NCBI GenBank assembly: GCA_903834765.1
Contig: CAILKE010000021.1
Location: 1 to 64,000, forward strand
DNA length: 64,000 nt
Source of the DNA: an uncultured Bacteroidota bacterium
GTDB lineage: Bacteria; Bacteroidota; Bacteroidia; B-17B0; Aurantibacillaceae
Reading direction: 5' to 3'
Both the position numbers and the translations under genes were made by a program. This document shows positions 17,432 through 25,878 of this stretch, one piece after another. Position 1 is the stretch's first letter. Each line of letters opens with the position of its first letter. The notes under the pieces were generated by a model that was not told the origin of the DNA, made no database searches, and saw only the letters and a program-made list of their open reading frames with translations.

Positions 17432-17439
17432 CAAATTTA
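17432..17439 (-). promoter_or_regulatory. pyrE -7 box, predicted near-leaderless
   Basis: On the minus strand TAAATTTG, a perfect TAnnTTTG, ends 7 nt before the pyrE ATG. With the usual offset the transcript would start within 1-2 nt of the start codon. The best upstream TTTG (17465-17468) is 25 nt away, slightly far. Confidence 0.55.
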
Positions 17440-17470
17440 AGGTGATTAATGCATTTAAACACATCAAATT

Positions 17471-18079
17471 ATGAACATTACTATATATTATTTAACCAAA
17501 AAAATTATCCTCCAACAAGTTAATCAACATTCAGAAAATCAGTCGATTATAAATATAGATTTATTAAAAAAGAGTGAAGTATTAGCAAAGTTTGAATTAT
17601 TTATAAACCAAACGAATTTGGAAGAATTGATAATTGAAACAGTTAATTTGGAAATAGGATTGGATAAATTCAGAAAATGTTTTAAGTATATCTATGCCGC
17701 TGGCGGATTGATAGAGAAAGATGGAGCATACTTGTTTATATTCCGATTAAAAAAATGGGATTTACCAAAAGGTAAATTAGATATGGGAGAAGGACCGGAG
17801 GAGGCAGGTATTAGAGAATGTGAAGAAGAATGTGGCATCACTCAATTAACAATTACTGAAACCTTAGCTCCAACATACCATATTTACAAGCACAAAGGAG
17901 GCTATGCTCTAAAAAAAACATTTTGGTATGCAATGCAAACTAAACATACTGGTGTTTTAGTGCCTCAATTAGAAGAAAGTATAGAACGTGTCGAATGGTT
18001 CACCAAGGCACAAATACACGAACAGGTTTTACAAAACACGTATCCTGCTATTTTAGAAGTAATACAACGCATTATCTAA
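17471..18079 (+). CDS. Nudix hydrolase
   Basis: 202 residues. The Nudix box is GKLDMGEGPEEAGIRECEEECGI-like: G, then E six on, then REC-EE-CG, with the acidic metal ligands present. It is preceded by AAGGLIEKDGAYLFIFRLKKWDLPKG, the usual strand before the box. The first 60 residues are an extra N-terminal region of no known family. Nudix enzymes cleave nucleoside diphosphates linked to a second moiety; the substrate is unknown. It lies head to head with pyrE. Confidence 0.88.
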   Translation: MNITIYYLTKKIILQQVNQHSENQSIINIDLLKKSEVLAKFELFINQTNLEELIIETVNLEIGLDKFRKCFKYIYAAGGLIEKDGAYLFIFRLKKWDLPKGKLDMGEGPEEAGIRECEEECGITQLTITETLAPTYHIYKHKGGYALKKTFWYAMQTKHTGVLVPQLEESIERVEWFTKAQIHEQVLQNTYPAILEVIQRII

Positions 18080-18154
18080 ATAAATTAGATAATGAATCTA
18101 AACTTGTTTAGAAATTTTATATATTTGTTTAAAGGATTTACTATTTTAAAATAA

Positions 18155-19183
18155 ATGTCTGTAAAAAAAACACTTTTAGAAGATATTGCCAAAGAACTTA
18201 ATGTTTCTAAAACATTAGTTTCGATGGTTATAAATGGAAAAGGTGACGCTTATGGCATTAGCAAGAAAACACAAGAGAAAGTGTTGGCTAAAGCAAGCGA
18301 AATGGAATATACGCCAAATGTATTTGCTCGAGCTCTTCGAACAGGAAAAAGCCATTTAATAGCACTATTAGTAGCAGATATTTCCAATCCTTTTTATTCT
18401 AACATAGCTAAATACGTTGAGAAAGAGTTGGCTCAAAAGGGGTACAATCTGATGATCTGTAGTACAGATGAAAATATTGATCGTGAAGAGAAATTAATTT
18501 CCTTATTTGCAGAACAGCAAATGGTAGACGGTTTAATAGTGGCAACTGCCAGTTTAACGGGCGACTTTTTTAAACGAGAACGATTAAGAAATTATCCTAT
18601 TGTTTTTATTGATAGATATCTTCCTGATATTAAGTCAAATTATGTGGTGGCTAATAATTATCAAGGGTCTTATGAGATAACGGAAATATTGATACAAAAA
18701 GGTTGCAAAAACATTTTAATGTTTAATATTTCTCCGTCTCATATCAGTTCTTTAACAGAACGCGTTCATGGTTATAAGGATGCGCTTCTAAAGTTTGGTA
18801 TTTCTTATAAAGAAGAAAATATAGTTGAAGTTTCCTTTAATAATATTGAAGAAGAAGTTAAGCATAAACTTATTTCTGTTTTGAAAAAGTCGCGTAAAAT
18901 CGATGCAATTTATGCACTTAATAATCACATAGCAACAGCTTGTTTAGGTGTATTTAATGAATTAGGTTTTAATCCTCAAAAAGAAGGCTTGTCTTTCGCT
19001 TCCTTTGATGATATTAGTTTATTTGATTTTGTGAAACCACCAGTTATTTCAGTATCACAGCCACTAGAACAAATAGGTATTGCTGCCGCCAACTTAACAT
19101 TGAAATTAATTGATTCTAAAGAAACTGAAAACACTCAATTTGAAAAAATTGTGCTTCCTACCTCTATTATTTCGAGAAGCTAA
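18155..19183 (+). CDS. LacI-family transcriptional regulator
   Basis: 342 residues. The N-terminal helix-turn-helix (TLLEDIAKELNVSKTLVSMVING) is followed by the hinge region (MEYTPNVFARALRTGK) and a periplasmic-binding-protein-like effector domain starting LIALLVADISNPFYSNIAKYVE. The usual recognition sequence TVSRVLN is replaced by LVSMVING, so its operator probably differs from the classical one. No sugar transport or catabolic operon is adjacent, so the effector cannot be guessed. Its own promoter region (18080-18154) shows no obvious operator. Confidence 0.9.
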   Translation: MSVKKTLLEDIAKELNVSKTLVSMVINGKGDAYGISKKTQEKVLAKASEMEYTPNVFARALRTGKSHLIALLVADISNPFYSNIAKYVEKELAQKGYNLMICSTDENIDREEKLISLFAEQQMVDGLIVATASLTGDFFKRERLRNYPIVFIDRYLPDIKSNYVVANNYQGSYEITEILIQKGCKNILMFNISPSHISSLTERVHGYKDALLKFGISYKEENIVEVSFNNIEEEVKHKLISVLKKSRKIDAIYALNNHIATACLGVFNELGFNPQKEGLSFASFDDISLFDFVKPPVISVSQPLEQIGIAAANLTLKLIDSKETENTQFEKIVLPTSIISRS

Positions 19184-19343
19184 TTTCCTCTTGCGTTTGC
19201 GCTTTTTTCCTATTTTAAATTTAGGATATTGAGTTAAAAATAACTATTCTTTATTTAAATTTTCATGCTATTTATTGTATGAAATTTTAGAAGAATGCGT
19301 TACAAAAAAGTATTATATTAGCACCTCAAAAAAACACATATCT

Positions 19344-20732
19344 ATGAACTACGATGTTATTGTTATAGGAAGCGGACCAGGTGGTTATGTTACTGCTATC
19401 AGAGCTTCACAATTAGGATTTAAAACAGCTATTATTGAAAAAGAAAGCCTCGGCGGTATATGCCTTAATTGGGGTTGTATTCCAACTAAAGCATTATTGA
19501 AAAGTGCGCAAGTATTCGAATACTTAAATCACTCCAAAGATTATGGCATTAGTGCGGATAATATTAAAGCTGATTTTGGCGCCGTGATCAAACGTAGCCG
19601 CGATGTTGCTGATGGTATGAGTAAGGGCATTCAATTTTTAATGAAAAAAAATAAAATTGATGTCATTATGGGAACCGCTACAGTTAAGGCTGGTAAAAAA
19701 GTGGAGGTTAAATTAGCAGATGGTAAAATAGAAACTCACGAGGGAAAACATATTATTATTGCAACAGGCGCTCGCTCTCGTCAATTACCAAATTTACCTC
19801 AGGATGGTAAAAAAATTATCGGTTACCGTGAAGCAATGACCTTACCCAAGCAGCCAAAATCATTAGTAGTTGTAGGTTCTGGAGCCATTGGTGTTGAGTT
19901 TGCCTATTTTTATGCAACTATGGGGACTAAGGTAACAATAGTTGAATTCTTACCAAATATTGTTCCTGTTGAGGACGAAGATGTTTCTAAACAATTAGAA
20001 AAATCATTTAAAAAAGTTGGTATCGAAATTATGACAGAAGCTTCTGTTGAAAGTGTTGATACCAAAGGAGATATCAGTAAAGTAACAGTTAAAACAAAAA
20101 CGGGTACAGTTATTTTAGATGCTGAGGTTGTATTATCGGCTGTTGGTATCGAAGCTAATATCACAGGCTTGGGTTTAGAAACAGCTGGTATTGCTACCGA
20201 TAAAGGTAAAATTTTAGTAGATAAATATTATGCTACAAACGTACCAGGTTATTATGCAATAGGAGATTGTGTCCCTGGCCAAGCATTGGCTCACGTAGCA
20301 AGTGCAGAAGGTATTACTTGTGTTGAGAAAATAAAAGGGATGCATGTTGAGGCTATTGATTATAATAATATTCCAGGCTGCACCTATTGCCAGCCAGAAA
20401 TTTCTTCAGTTGGTTATACCGAGAAAAAGGCCAAAGAAGCAGGCTATGAAATTAAAGTAGGTAAGTTTCCATTTACCGCATCTGGTAAGGCAAAAGCTGC
20501 AGGTGCTGCTGATGGTTTTATCAAATTAATTTTTGATGCTAAATACGGCGAGATATTAGGTGCTCATATGATAGGAGCGAATGTTACTGAAATGGTTGCT
20601 GAAATTGTAGCTTTAAGAAAACTAGAAGCTACTGGTCATGAATTGATCAAAACAATTCATCCACATCCTACAATGAGTGAGGCGATCATGGAAGCAGCGG
20701 CAGCAGCTTACGGAGAAGTAATTCACTTATAA
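19344..20732 (+). CDS. lpd: Dihydrolipoyl dehydrogenase (E3)
   Basis: 462 residues from the ATG at 19344; the open frame reaches back to 19275, but MNYDVIVIGSGPGGY is the natural start. FAD/NAD flavoenzyme that reoxidises lipoamide in the pyruvate, 2-oxoglutarate or branched-chain complexes or the glycine cleavage system. The FAD motif is GSGPGG, the redox disulfide is C40/C45 in GGICLNWGC, the NAD motif is GSGAIGVEFA and the proton-relay histidine is in HPHPTMSEA. No E1 or E2 gene is nearby, so it may serve several complexes. Confidence 0.95.
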   Translation: MNYDVIVIGSGPGGYVTAIRASQLGFKTAIIEKESLGGICLNWGCIPTKALLKSAQVFEYLNHSKDYGISADNIKADFGAVIKRSRDVADGMSKGIQFLMKKNKIDVIMGTATVKAGKKVEVKLADGKIETHEGKHIIIATGARSRQLPNLPQDGKKIIGYREAMTLPKQPKSLVVVGSGAIGVEFAYFYATMGTKVTIVEFLPNIVPVEDEDVSKQLEKSFKKVGIEIMTEASVESVDTKGDISKVTVKTKTGTVILDAEVVLSAVGIEANITGLGLETAGIATDKGKILVDKYYATNVPGYYAIGDCVPGQALAHVASAEGITCVEKIKGMHVEAIDYNNIPGCTYCQPEISSVGYTEKKAKEAGYEIKVGKFPFTASGKAKAAGAADGFIKLIFDAKYGEILGAHMIGANVTEMVAEIVALRKLEATGHELIKTIHPHPTMSEAIMEAAAAAYGEVIHL

Positions 20733-20752
20733 TAAATTATTAGTAATAAAAG

Positions 20753-20783
20753 AACCGATATGATTTTTTGTATCGGTTTTTTT
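20753..20783 (+). terminator. lpd terminator
   Basis: AACCGATA and its complement TATCGGTT around a 10-nt T-rich loop, followed by a T run, 21 bp after the lpd stop codon. Confidence 0.85.
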
Positions 20784-20833
20784 ATGGAGTTAACTTTATT
20801 ATAGCCTAAAACAATCATCTAATACAGCACTTT

Positions 20834-20867
20834 TTTGAATGAGTTTCTAAATAAAACCGTAAATTCG
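20834..20867 (+). promoter_or_regulatory. Promoter of the DUF1573-yajC-ybbR-coaE operon
   Basis: TTTG at 20834-20837, 22 nt, then TAAATTCG at 20860-20867 (one mismatch). The predicted leader is about 14 nt before the ATG at 20888. Confidence 0.5.
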
Positions 20868-20887
20868 TTGCCTATTTAAAAACAATC

Positions 20888-21370
20888 ATGAAGCTAACCT
20901 ACATAATTATTGCATCTTGTTTAGTATTTGCAATTTCCTGTAAGCAAAATACATCATCTGATATATCAACTAATGATATAACAAATACAAAAACCGCAGA
21001 TGGTAATACTAATGGCGCATTACCTGATATTAAATTTGAAGAAGAAACACATGATTTTGGTCGTATTACTCAAGGCGAAAAAGTGGCATTTGGATTTAAA
21101 TTTAAAAATACTGGAGGTTCTAATTTAATTATTGCATCAGCAGCTGGAAGTTGCGGATGTACGGTACCTGAGTATCCAAAAAAACCTATATTACCTGGGG
21201 AAGAAGCAACTGTTAATGTTGTTTTTTCTAGTGAAGGTAAATCAGGCATGGTAGAAAAATCGGTAACATTAGTTACTAATTGCGAACCTAGCACTAAAAT
21301 AATTTACATCAAAGCTAATATTATTGTGCCTGTTGGAGCTAATCCTAGCGATTTACCAACTGCCCATTAA
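20888..21370 (+). CDS. DUF1573 lipoprotein
   Basis: 160 residues. The lipoprotein signal peptide ends in FAISC, so the mature protein should be acylated on Cys18. The DUF1573 domain follows a Thr/Asn-rich linker: FGRITQGEKVAFGFKFKNTGGSNLIIA, then GSCGCTVPEYPKKPILPGE and a C-terminal beta strand set. The fold is an immunoglobulin-like ASH/MSP type common in Bacteroidota envelopes; the function is unknown. It opens a cluster with yajC, ybbR and coaE, a neighbourhood conserved across the phylum. Confidence 0.85.
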   Translation: MKLTYIIIASCLVFAISCKQNTSSDISTNDITNTKTADGNTNGALPDIKFEEETHDFGRITQGEKVAFGFKFKNTGGSNLIIASAAGSCGCTVPEYPKKPILPGEEATVNVVFSSEGKSGMVEKSVTLVTNCEPSTKIIYIKANIIVPVGANPSDLPTAH

Positions 21371-21468
21371 ATAGTGTGATATGAGATTATTTTAATCAAA
21401 CACTAACAATCAACGCAAAAATCTAAAAACTAAATTCAAACAACTAATATCTAAAAACAAAACAAACA

Positions 21469-21792
21469 ATGAACAATTTATTTATGTTAATGGGCGCTGG
21501 AGCTCCAGGTACAGGTGGTGCAATAGGACAAATAGTGCCTTTAGTATTAATCGTAGTCGTATTTTATTTTTTCATGATACGTCCTCAAATGAAGAAAGCG
21601 AAAGAACAAAAAAAATATATTGAGGCATTAAAAGTTGGAGATAAAATTTTAACTATTGGTGGTGTTTATGGTACAATTTTTAAAATGAATGACGACGGTA
21701 CAATCGTTATTACAATAGAAGATGGTGGTAAATTGAAAATATCTAAAAATGCTATTTCTCAAGACGCTACTTCAACTTTAAATCAAGCTTAA
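21469..21792 (+). CDS. yajC: Preprotein translocase subunit YajC
   Basis: 107 residues, with one transmembrane segment (QIVPLVLIVVVFYFFMIRPQ, about 22-41) and the conserved cytoplasmic KYIEALKVGDKILTIGG...GTIFK motif. It is an accessory of the SecDF complex at the inner membrane. It ends 2 bp before ybbR and is co-transcribed with it. Confidence 0.93.
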   Translation: MNNLFMLMGAGAPGTGGAIGQIVPLVLIVVVFYFFMIRPQMKKAKEQKKYIEALKVGDKILTIGGVYGTIFKMNDDGTIVITIEDGGKLKISKNAISQDATSTLNQA

Positions 21793-21794
21793 TA

Positions 21795-22760
21795 ATGAAT
21801 TCGTCAAATGCCATTACACGCATTAGGCGCCAGCTATTTAGTAAAAAAGTAGCTTCTTTTACAGTATGTTTATGCGTAGCATCACTCCTTTGGGTGGTGC
21901 ACGCTTTAAATGTCAATTACAGATATTCTTTAAACGTACCAGTACAATTTTTAAATTTGCCAACCAATAAATTAATTGTTGGAGACTTACCTGAAAAACT
22001 ACAAATAGATATTAAAGCTAGCGGATTAAAGCTGTTATTAATATCGTTTAGAAATAATGTTGACCAGTTAACCATCGATTTTAATTCTCTTAAAACCAAT
22101 GCCAAATCACAGGCTTATTCTATCAGCAATGGGAATTTTAATTTAAATTCAGTTATTAATTTTGATGTGGAGATTTTAAAAATAAGACCTGACACCTTAT
22201 TCTTCTCTTTGAATAAAGGTAATTCTAAGTTAGTTCCAGTAAAAGCTAATTTGGCATTGGATTACTCTCCTGGTTATTCGATTACATCTAAACCCACTGT
22301 AACTCCCGCTTATATTAATGTTACGGGAGATAGCTTGGCATTGTTGCAACTAGATACTGTTTATACACAACTGTTGAATTTAAAAGATGTTCACCAAAAT
22401 TATTCTTCAGCAATTGCGCTAAAAAAAACAACTGCCTCTGTTAATTATACTACTAAAGAAGTTCAAGTGAGCTTTGAAGTAGATAGACTGACGGAAGCCA
22501 CTCTTAAAATTCCAATTCAAATTCAAAATAAAACTACCAAAGAAACAATTAAGTTAATGCCAGAATATGTGACTATTAGTTATTTGGTTGCTATGAAAGA
22601 ATACGATCACATTGATGCGAATTCATTTAAGGCAACAGTAAATTTTAATCACATTAAACTCAAGCAAAAAACATTACCTGTAGAAATTTCACGTATTCCA
22701 TCGGAAGTTAAAGTGTTGAAAATAGAGCCATCTACTATTTCTTATCTAATTTATAAGTAA
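21795..22760 (+). CDS. YbbR-like (CdaR-type) membrane protein
   Basis: 321 residues. An N-terminal membrane anchor (VASFTVCLCVASLLWVVHAL, about 19-38) is followed by extracytoplasmic YbbR-like repeats. These include VPVQFLNLPTNKLIVGDLPEKLQIDIKASG in repeat 1 and VPVKANLALDYSPGYSITSKPTVTPAYINVTG in repeat 2. In Firmicutes CdaR regulates the diadenylate cyclase; here there is no cdaA neighbour, so only the fold can be claimed. Its stop codon overlaps the coaE start by 1 nt. Confidence 0.8.
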   Translation: MNSSNAITRIRRQLFSKKVASFTVCLCVASLLWVVHALNVNYRYSLNVPVQFLNLPTNKLIVGDLPEKLQIDIKASGLKLLLISFRNNVDQLTIDFNSLKTNAKSQAYSISNGNFNLNSVINFDVEILKIRPDTLFFSLNKGNSKLVPVKANLALDYSPGYSITSKPTVTPAYINVTGDSLALLQLDTVYTQLLNLKDVHQNYSSAIALKKTTASVNYTTKEVQVSFEVDRLTEATLKIPIQIQNKTTKETIKLMPEYVTISYLVAMKEYDHIDANSFKATVNFNHIKLKQKTLPVEISRIPSEVKVLKIEPSTISYLIYK

Positions 22761-23344
22761 TGATTATAGGACTTACAGGCGGTATAGGAAGCGGAAAAAC
22801 AATTGTAGCCAAATTGTTTGAAACAATGGGTTGTATCATTTATAATTCTGATGAAAGTGCAAAAAAAATATATTTCGATAAAGAAATTAAACAACAAGTA
22901 ATACAACTATTAGGGAAAGAGGCTTATATCAATGATTTTGAGCTAAACAAAGTATTTATAGCTCAAGTTATTTTTTCTGATAAACACAAATTACAACAAT
23001 TAAATGCCATCATTCATCCGGCAGTCAAGCAAGATTTTAAATCAGTAGTTAATCAGTATTCTTCTGAAACCATTATTATTAAAGAAACGGCTCTTCTTTT
23101 TGAAGAAAATATTTCTAAAGAAGTTGACGCTAGTATTTTAGTGACAGCTCCCGTTGAACTTAAAATAGAGAGAGTGATGAAACGCAATCACCTTTCTAGA
23201 ATAGAAGTTGAAAAACGGATGTTAGCCCAATGGACTGACGAACAAAAAAAACTTTTAGCTACTTATGTTATTAATAATGATGGCAAAGAAGCGGTGATTC
23301 CTCAAGTATTAGCCATAATGCATCAATTAAAAAATCATGCATAA
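22760..23344 (+). CDS. coaE: Dephospho-CoA kinase
   Basis: 194 residues; the last enzyme of coenzyme A synthesis. The P-loop is GLTGGIGSGKT at the N-terminus, followed by NSDESAKKI and the NAIIHPAVK motif. The ATG overlaps the ybbR stop codon, and the 3' end overlaps the next gene by 8 nt, so translation is tightly coupled. Confidence 0.95.
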   Translation: MIIGLTGGIGSGKTIVAKLFETMGCIIYNSDESAKKIYFDKEIKQQVIQLLGKEAYINDFELNKVFIAQVIFSDKHKLQQLNAIIHPAVKQDFKSVVNQYSSETIIIKETALLFEENISKEVDASILVTAPVELKIERVMKRNHLSRIEVEKRMLAQWTDEQKKLLATYVINNDGKEAVIPQVLAIMHQLKNHA

Positions 23345-23756
23345 GCGAGATTATTTAGTCAAACAATTTGAGGAATTCGCAAAGGTGTTAGCTGTTTTAG
23401 TAGGATTAAAAAGAGACAATGATTTTCATGGAATGAATGAGTTGATCAATTCTACGGCACTTAAATATTCACAAACAGAGATAATATTTGCAGAAGGCTT
23501 AGATAACGAAACCTTTTTGAATACATTAATTCACGAAAAAAAGTTGACAGATGAGCAACTCAAAATGTTGGGTGATTTGTTATATGAAAAAGGAGACTAT
23601 TACTCAAAAATCAATATAGATAAGGAACTCGAGGCATCGAATTGTTTCCATAAAGCCAATATGATTTACAAGTTTATCCTTCATCACGCAACTCTTAATT
23701 ACTCTTTGGATATGCATTATAAATTAGAGTTGTTAAGTAAAATGGGTATTGAATAA
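23337..23756 (+). CDS. Conserved small helical protein downstream of coaE
   Basis: 139 residues, predicted almost entirely helical, with a TPR-like arrangement in the second half (LGDLLYEKGDYYSKI...EASNCFHKANMIYKFIL). The opening (RDYLVKQFEEFAKVLAVLVGLKRDNDF) resembles the start of DUF6483-type proteins, though I am not sure of that link. The frame overlaps the 3' end of coaE by 8 nt, so it is the last gene of the operon. The function is unknown; perhaps a protein-protein interaction module. Confidence 0.75.
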   Translation: MHKRDYLVKQFEEFAKVLAVLVGLKRDNDFHGMNELINSTALKYSQTEIIFAEGLDNETFLNTLIHEKKLTDEQLKMLGDLLYEKGDYYSKINIDKELEASNCFHKANMIYKFILHHATLNYSLDMHYKLELLSKMGIE

Positions 23757-23765
23757 AAAAACTTC

Positions 23766-23797
23766 TTGATGTCAATTTCAAAAAATTTGTATATTCG
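23766..23797 (+). promoter_or_regulatory. Putative LRR gene promoter
   Basis: TTG at 23766-23768, 21 nt, then TATATTCG at 23790-23797 (one mismatch). The predicted start lies about 5 nt before the ATG at 23809, so the leader is very short. Confidence 0.45.
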
Positions 23798-23808
23798 TTA
23801 ATAGGATT

Positions 23809-24660
23809 ATGTTAAAGCATTTTATTTTATTTTTAGTATTATCTCATGTTTGTTTTTCGCAAAGCGAATTTGATAAATATGGTCCTTTTGGAACGCAGGT
23901 TTATACCGATTTAAAATTAGCTCTTGATATCAATACCAACGTATATAAAATGGATTTAAGTTATAAAAAACTCGAACCTAAGTTATATGCTAAACTAGGT
24001 AAATTAAAAGATTTACAAGCATTGATTTTAAGCGGTAATGAAGTGAAGACATATCCAATTGGATTTTCTGATTTGTATAATTTACTATATTTTGCAAGCT
24101 TTAATAATGATTTCACAAGCTTTCCACCTGATTTGAAAAAAATGGTTAATTTAAATTACCTTGAATTTTTTGCAGCCAAGTTTGATAGCATTCCTGCTGA
24201 CATTGCTTATTTAAGTAAATTAAAAACATTAAAAATTTCTTCTATCAATGATACACTTCATTTACCTGAAACCTTACGATATCTAAAAAATTTAAAAGAT
24301 GTAACCATCGAAAACTGTGTATTAGATAGCTTTCCGAAAGAAATATTTAAGATTCCCAATCTTAATTTTTTAAATCTAACCAATGTCAATATGTTTTATA
24401 TGACTAAACATTTTGAACGATTAAGTAATTTAGAAGTATTGATATTGGATAACAATCAACTGCAAAGCTTGCCGTTTGAAATATATAAAGCGAAAAAATT
24501 ACGTTTCTTATCAGTAAAAAATAATCATTTACAAAAATTGCCAGATTCTATTTCTCAGGCAGAAAACCTTACTGTGTTAGATGTAAGAGGCAATGGTTTT
24601 AGTAAAGAATATATTGAAGTGCTAAAAGCTTTATTGCCAGGTTGCGAGGTTAGATATTAG
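23809..24660 (+). CDS. Secreted leucine-rich-repeat protein
   Basis: 283 residues. The signal peptide is about 1-18 (FILFLVLSHVCFSQ). From about residue 45 the chain is built of leucine-rich repeats of the LxxLxxLxLxxNxLxxLP class, clearest in LSNLEVLILDNNQLQSLPFEIYKA and KLRFLSVKNNHLQKLPDSISQ. This is a periplasmic or surface binding module. There is no T9SS tail or lipobox, so the final location is open. The 3' end overlaps the convergent terC by 11 nt. Confidence 0.85.
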   Translation: MLKHFILFLVLSHVCFSQSEFDKYGPFGTQVYTDLKLALDINTNVYKMDLSYKKLEPKLYAKLGKLKDLQALILSGNEVKTYPIGFSDLYNLLYFASFNNDFTSFPPDLKKMVNLNYLEFFAAKFDSIPADIAYLSKLKTLKISSINDTLHLPETLRYLKNLKDVTIENCVLDSFPKEIFKIPNLNFLNLTNVNMFYMTKHFERLSNLEVLILDNNQLQSLPFEIYKAKKLRFLSVKNNHLQKLPDSISQAENLTVLDVRGNGFSKEYIEVLKALLPGCEVRY

Positions 24661-25456
24661 GCAGATCTTCTTGCTTAAAATCACGGGCACGTTTAATTTT
24701 GCGTTCTCTGATATTAAAGAGTTCTATCATCATAGCAAATGCTAATGCCACATAAGCATAGTTTTTATTAATTTCAACATGTTCTTCGTGAGAAAGGGTA
24801 GTGTTGTAACAATCAACTAAGGCTTCGCCTACTAAGATACCTCCAATTACTAATAAAAAAGAAAGTGCTATCATTTTAATTCCAGGATTTTTATTAATAA
24901 AATCAGACACTATTCCTGAAAATAAAATCATTAAGAGCATCGATATTACCACAGCAGAAACCATAATTAAAACAACGCCTGATAAACCAACGGCTGCCAA
25001 GATACTATCAAATGAAAACACAAAATCAATAATCACGATTTGCATGATTATGGCATTAAAAGAGTTTTTTCCTTTACTATCAGGCCCAATTTCATCTTCA
25101 TCACTGTGCATTTTTTCTTTGATTTCAGACCAAGTTTTCATTAACAGAAACAACCCCCCACCTAATAAAATCAAAGCTTTACCAGATACGCCGTAGCCTG
25201 CTATGTGAAAAAGCGGATCTTTTAATCCTGCTATCCAACCTATACAAAATAATAAGATAGTACGCACAACTAAGGCAAGCAATAATCCTATAGTTCTAGC
25301 TTTTGATTGTTGAGCTCGCGGTAATTTATCCACTGCAATAGAAATGAAGATAATATTATCTATTCCTAAAACAATCTCTAAAATGGTTAAAGTCAATAAA
25401 CTAATTAACCCGTTAATGGAAAATAAACTCGAAAAATCGTTGGCCCAACTATGCAT
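24650..25456 (-). CDS. TerC-family integral membrane protein
   Basis: 268 residues from the ATG at 25454-25456; a GTG at 25471 could extend it by five. Six or more hydrophobic segments, with the conserved acidic pairs EIVLGIDNIIFI and IDFVFSFDSILAAVG typical of TerC/Alx metal-ion exporters (manganese in E. coli Alx, MeeF/MeeY). The second half is separated by a charged cytoplasmic loop (KEKMHSDEDEIGPDSKGKN). The substrate ion is unproven. It converges on the LRR gene with an 11-nt overlap of coding ends. Confidence 0.88.
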   Translation of the reverse strand: MHSWANDFSSLFSINGLISLLTLTILEIVLGIDNIIFISIAVDKLPRAQQSKARTIGLLLALVVRTILLFCIGWIAGLKDPLFHIAGYGVSGKALILLGGGLFLLMKTWSEIKEKMHSDEDEIGPDSKGKNSFNAIIMQIVIIDFVFSFDSILAAVGLSGVVLIMVSAVVISMLLMILFSGIVSDFINKNPGIKMIALSFLLVIGGILVGEALVDCYNTTLSHEEHVEINKNYAYVALAFAMMIELFNIRERKIKRARDFKQEDLPNI

Positions 25457-25536
25457 ATTTTTATAAAACACAAATATAATCGCTTTTTTTGCGCTAACCT
25501 AAAAAATTATTCTAATTGATTATCAGTTGGTTATGT

Positions 25537-25575
25537 ATTTATTTAGTACTATGTGTTGCATAGTACTAAATAAAT
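25537..25575. promoter_or_regulatory. Operator: perfect 17-bp inverted repeat in front of padR-pspC
   Basis: ATTTATTTAGTACTATG and its exact complement flank a 5-nt TGTTG spacer. The core contains TAGTACTATG-N5-CATAGTACTA, consistent with PadR-family operators, which are symmetric AT-rich sites with ATG/CAT half-sites. It overlaps the -33 element of the adjacent promoter, as expected for repression. Autoregulation by PadR is inferred from position. Confidence 0.75.
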
Positions 25576-25587
25576 AATCTATCTTTG
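25556..25587 (+). promoter_or_regulatory. padR-pspC promoter
   Basis: TTG at 25556-25558, 21 nt, then a perfect -7 box TATCTTTG at 25580-25587. The -33 TTG lies in the spacer of the palindromic operator. The start near 25594 leaves an unusually long leader of about 285 nt before padR. Confidence 0.65.
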
Positions 25588-25786
25588 TATCACCAACTAT
25601 TGAAGATGACACAGTACCAAAAAAACGTTTTTAATTTCATATGATTTAACCCTTTATAGTTATTAAAGTTAAAAAATGAAATTCAAATAAAAATCATATT
25701 GAAAAAGCTATTTAATATGATTTGATTGATAAGGACTTAAAAAAACAATAATAACTTAAAACTAAAAAAATGAGTACAATAAAAAA

Positions 25787-25873
25787 ATGCTTCTGATGTT
25801 AGTTTACGTTTTATTACTAGCTAAAGAAAATCCAAAGACGAAAATAATTCAATTTAACTTTAAAACAATATAA
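25787..25873 (+). CDS. Possible 28-codon small ORF in the padR leader
   Basis: ATG at 25787 opens 28 codons (MLLMLVYVLLLAKENP..., ending FNFKTI) and stops 5 nt before padR. An 8-codon ORF (MSTIKKCF) from 25770 overlaps it in another frame. Merged by one frameshift they would read like a small hydrophobic secreted peptide. This may be a real leader peptide, a decayed gene or chance. Confidence 0.3.
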   Translation: MLLMLVYVLLLAKENPKTKIIQFNFKTI

Positions 25874-25878
25874 CAATT

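Noticed and set aside
19275-19343. 23-codon N-terminal extension of lpd
   Set aside because: The canonical FAD-binding start MNYDVIVIGSGPGG begins at 19344, and the extension has no similarity to the family.
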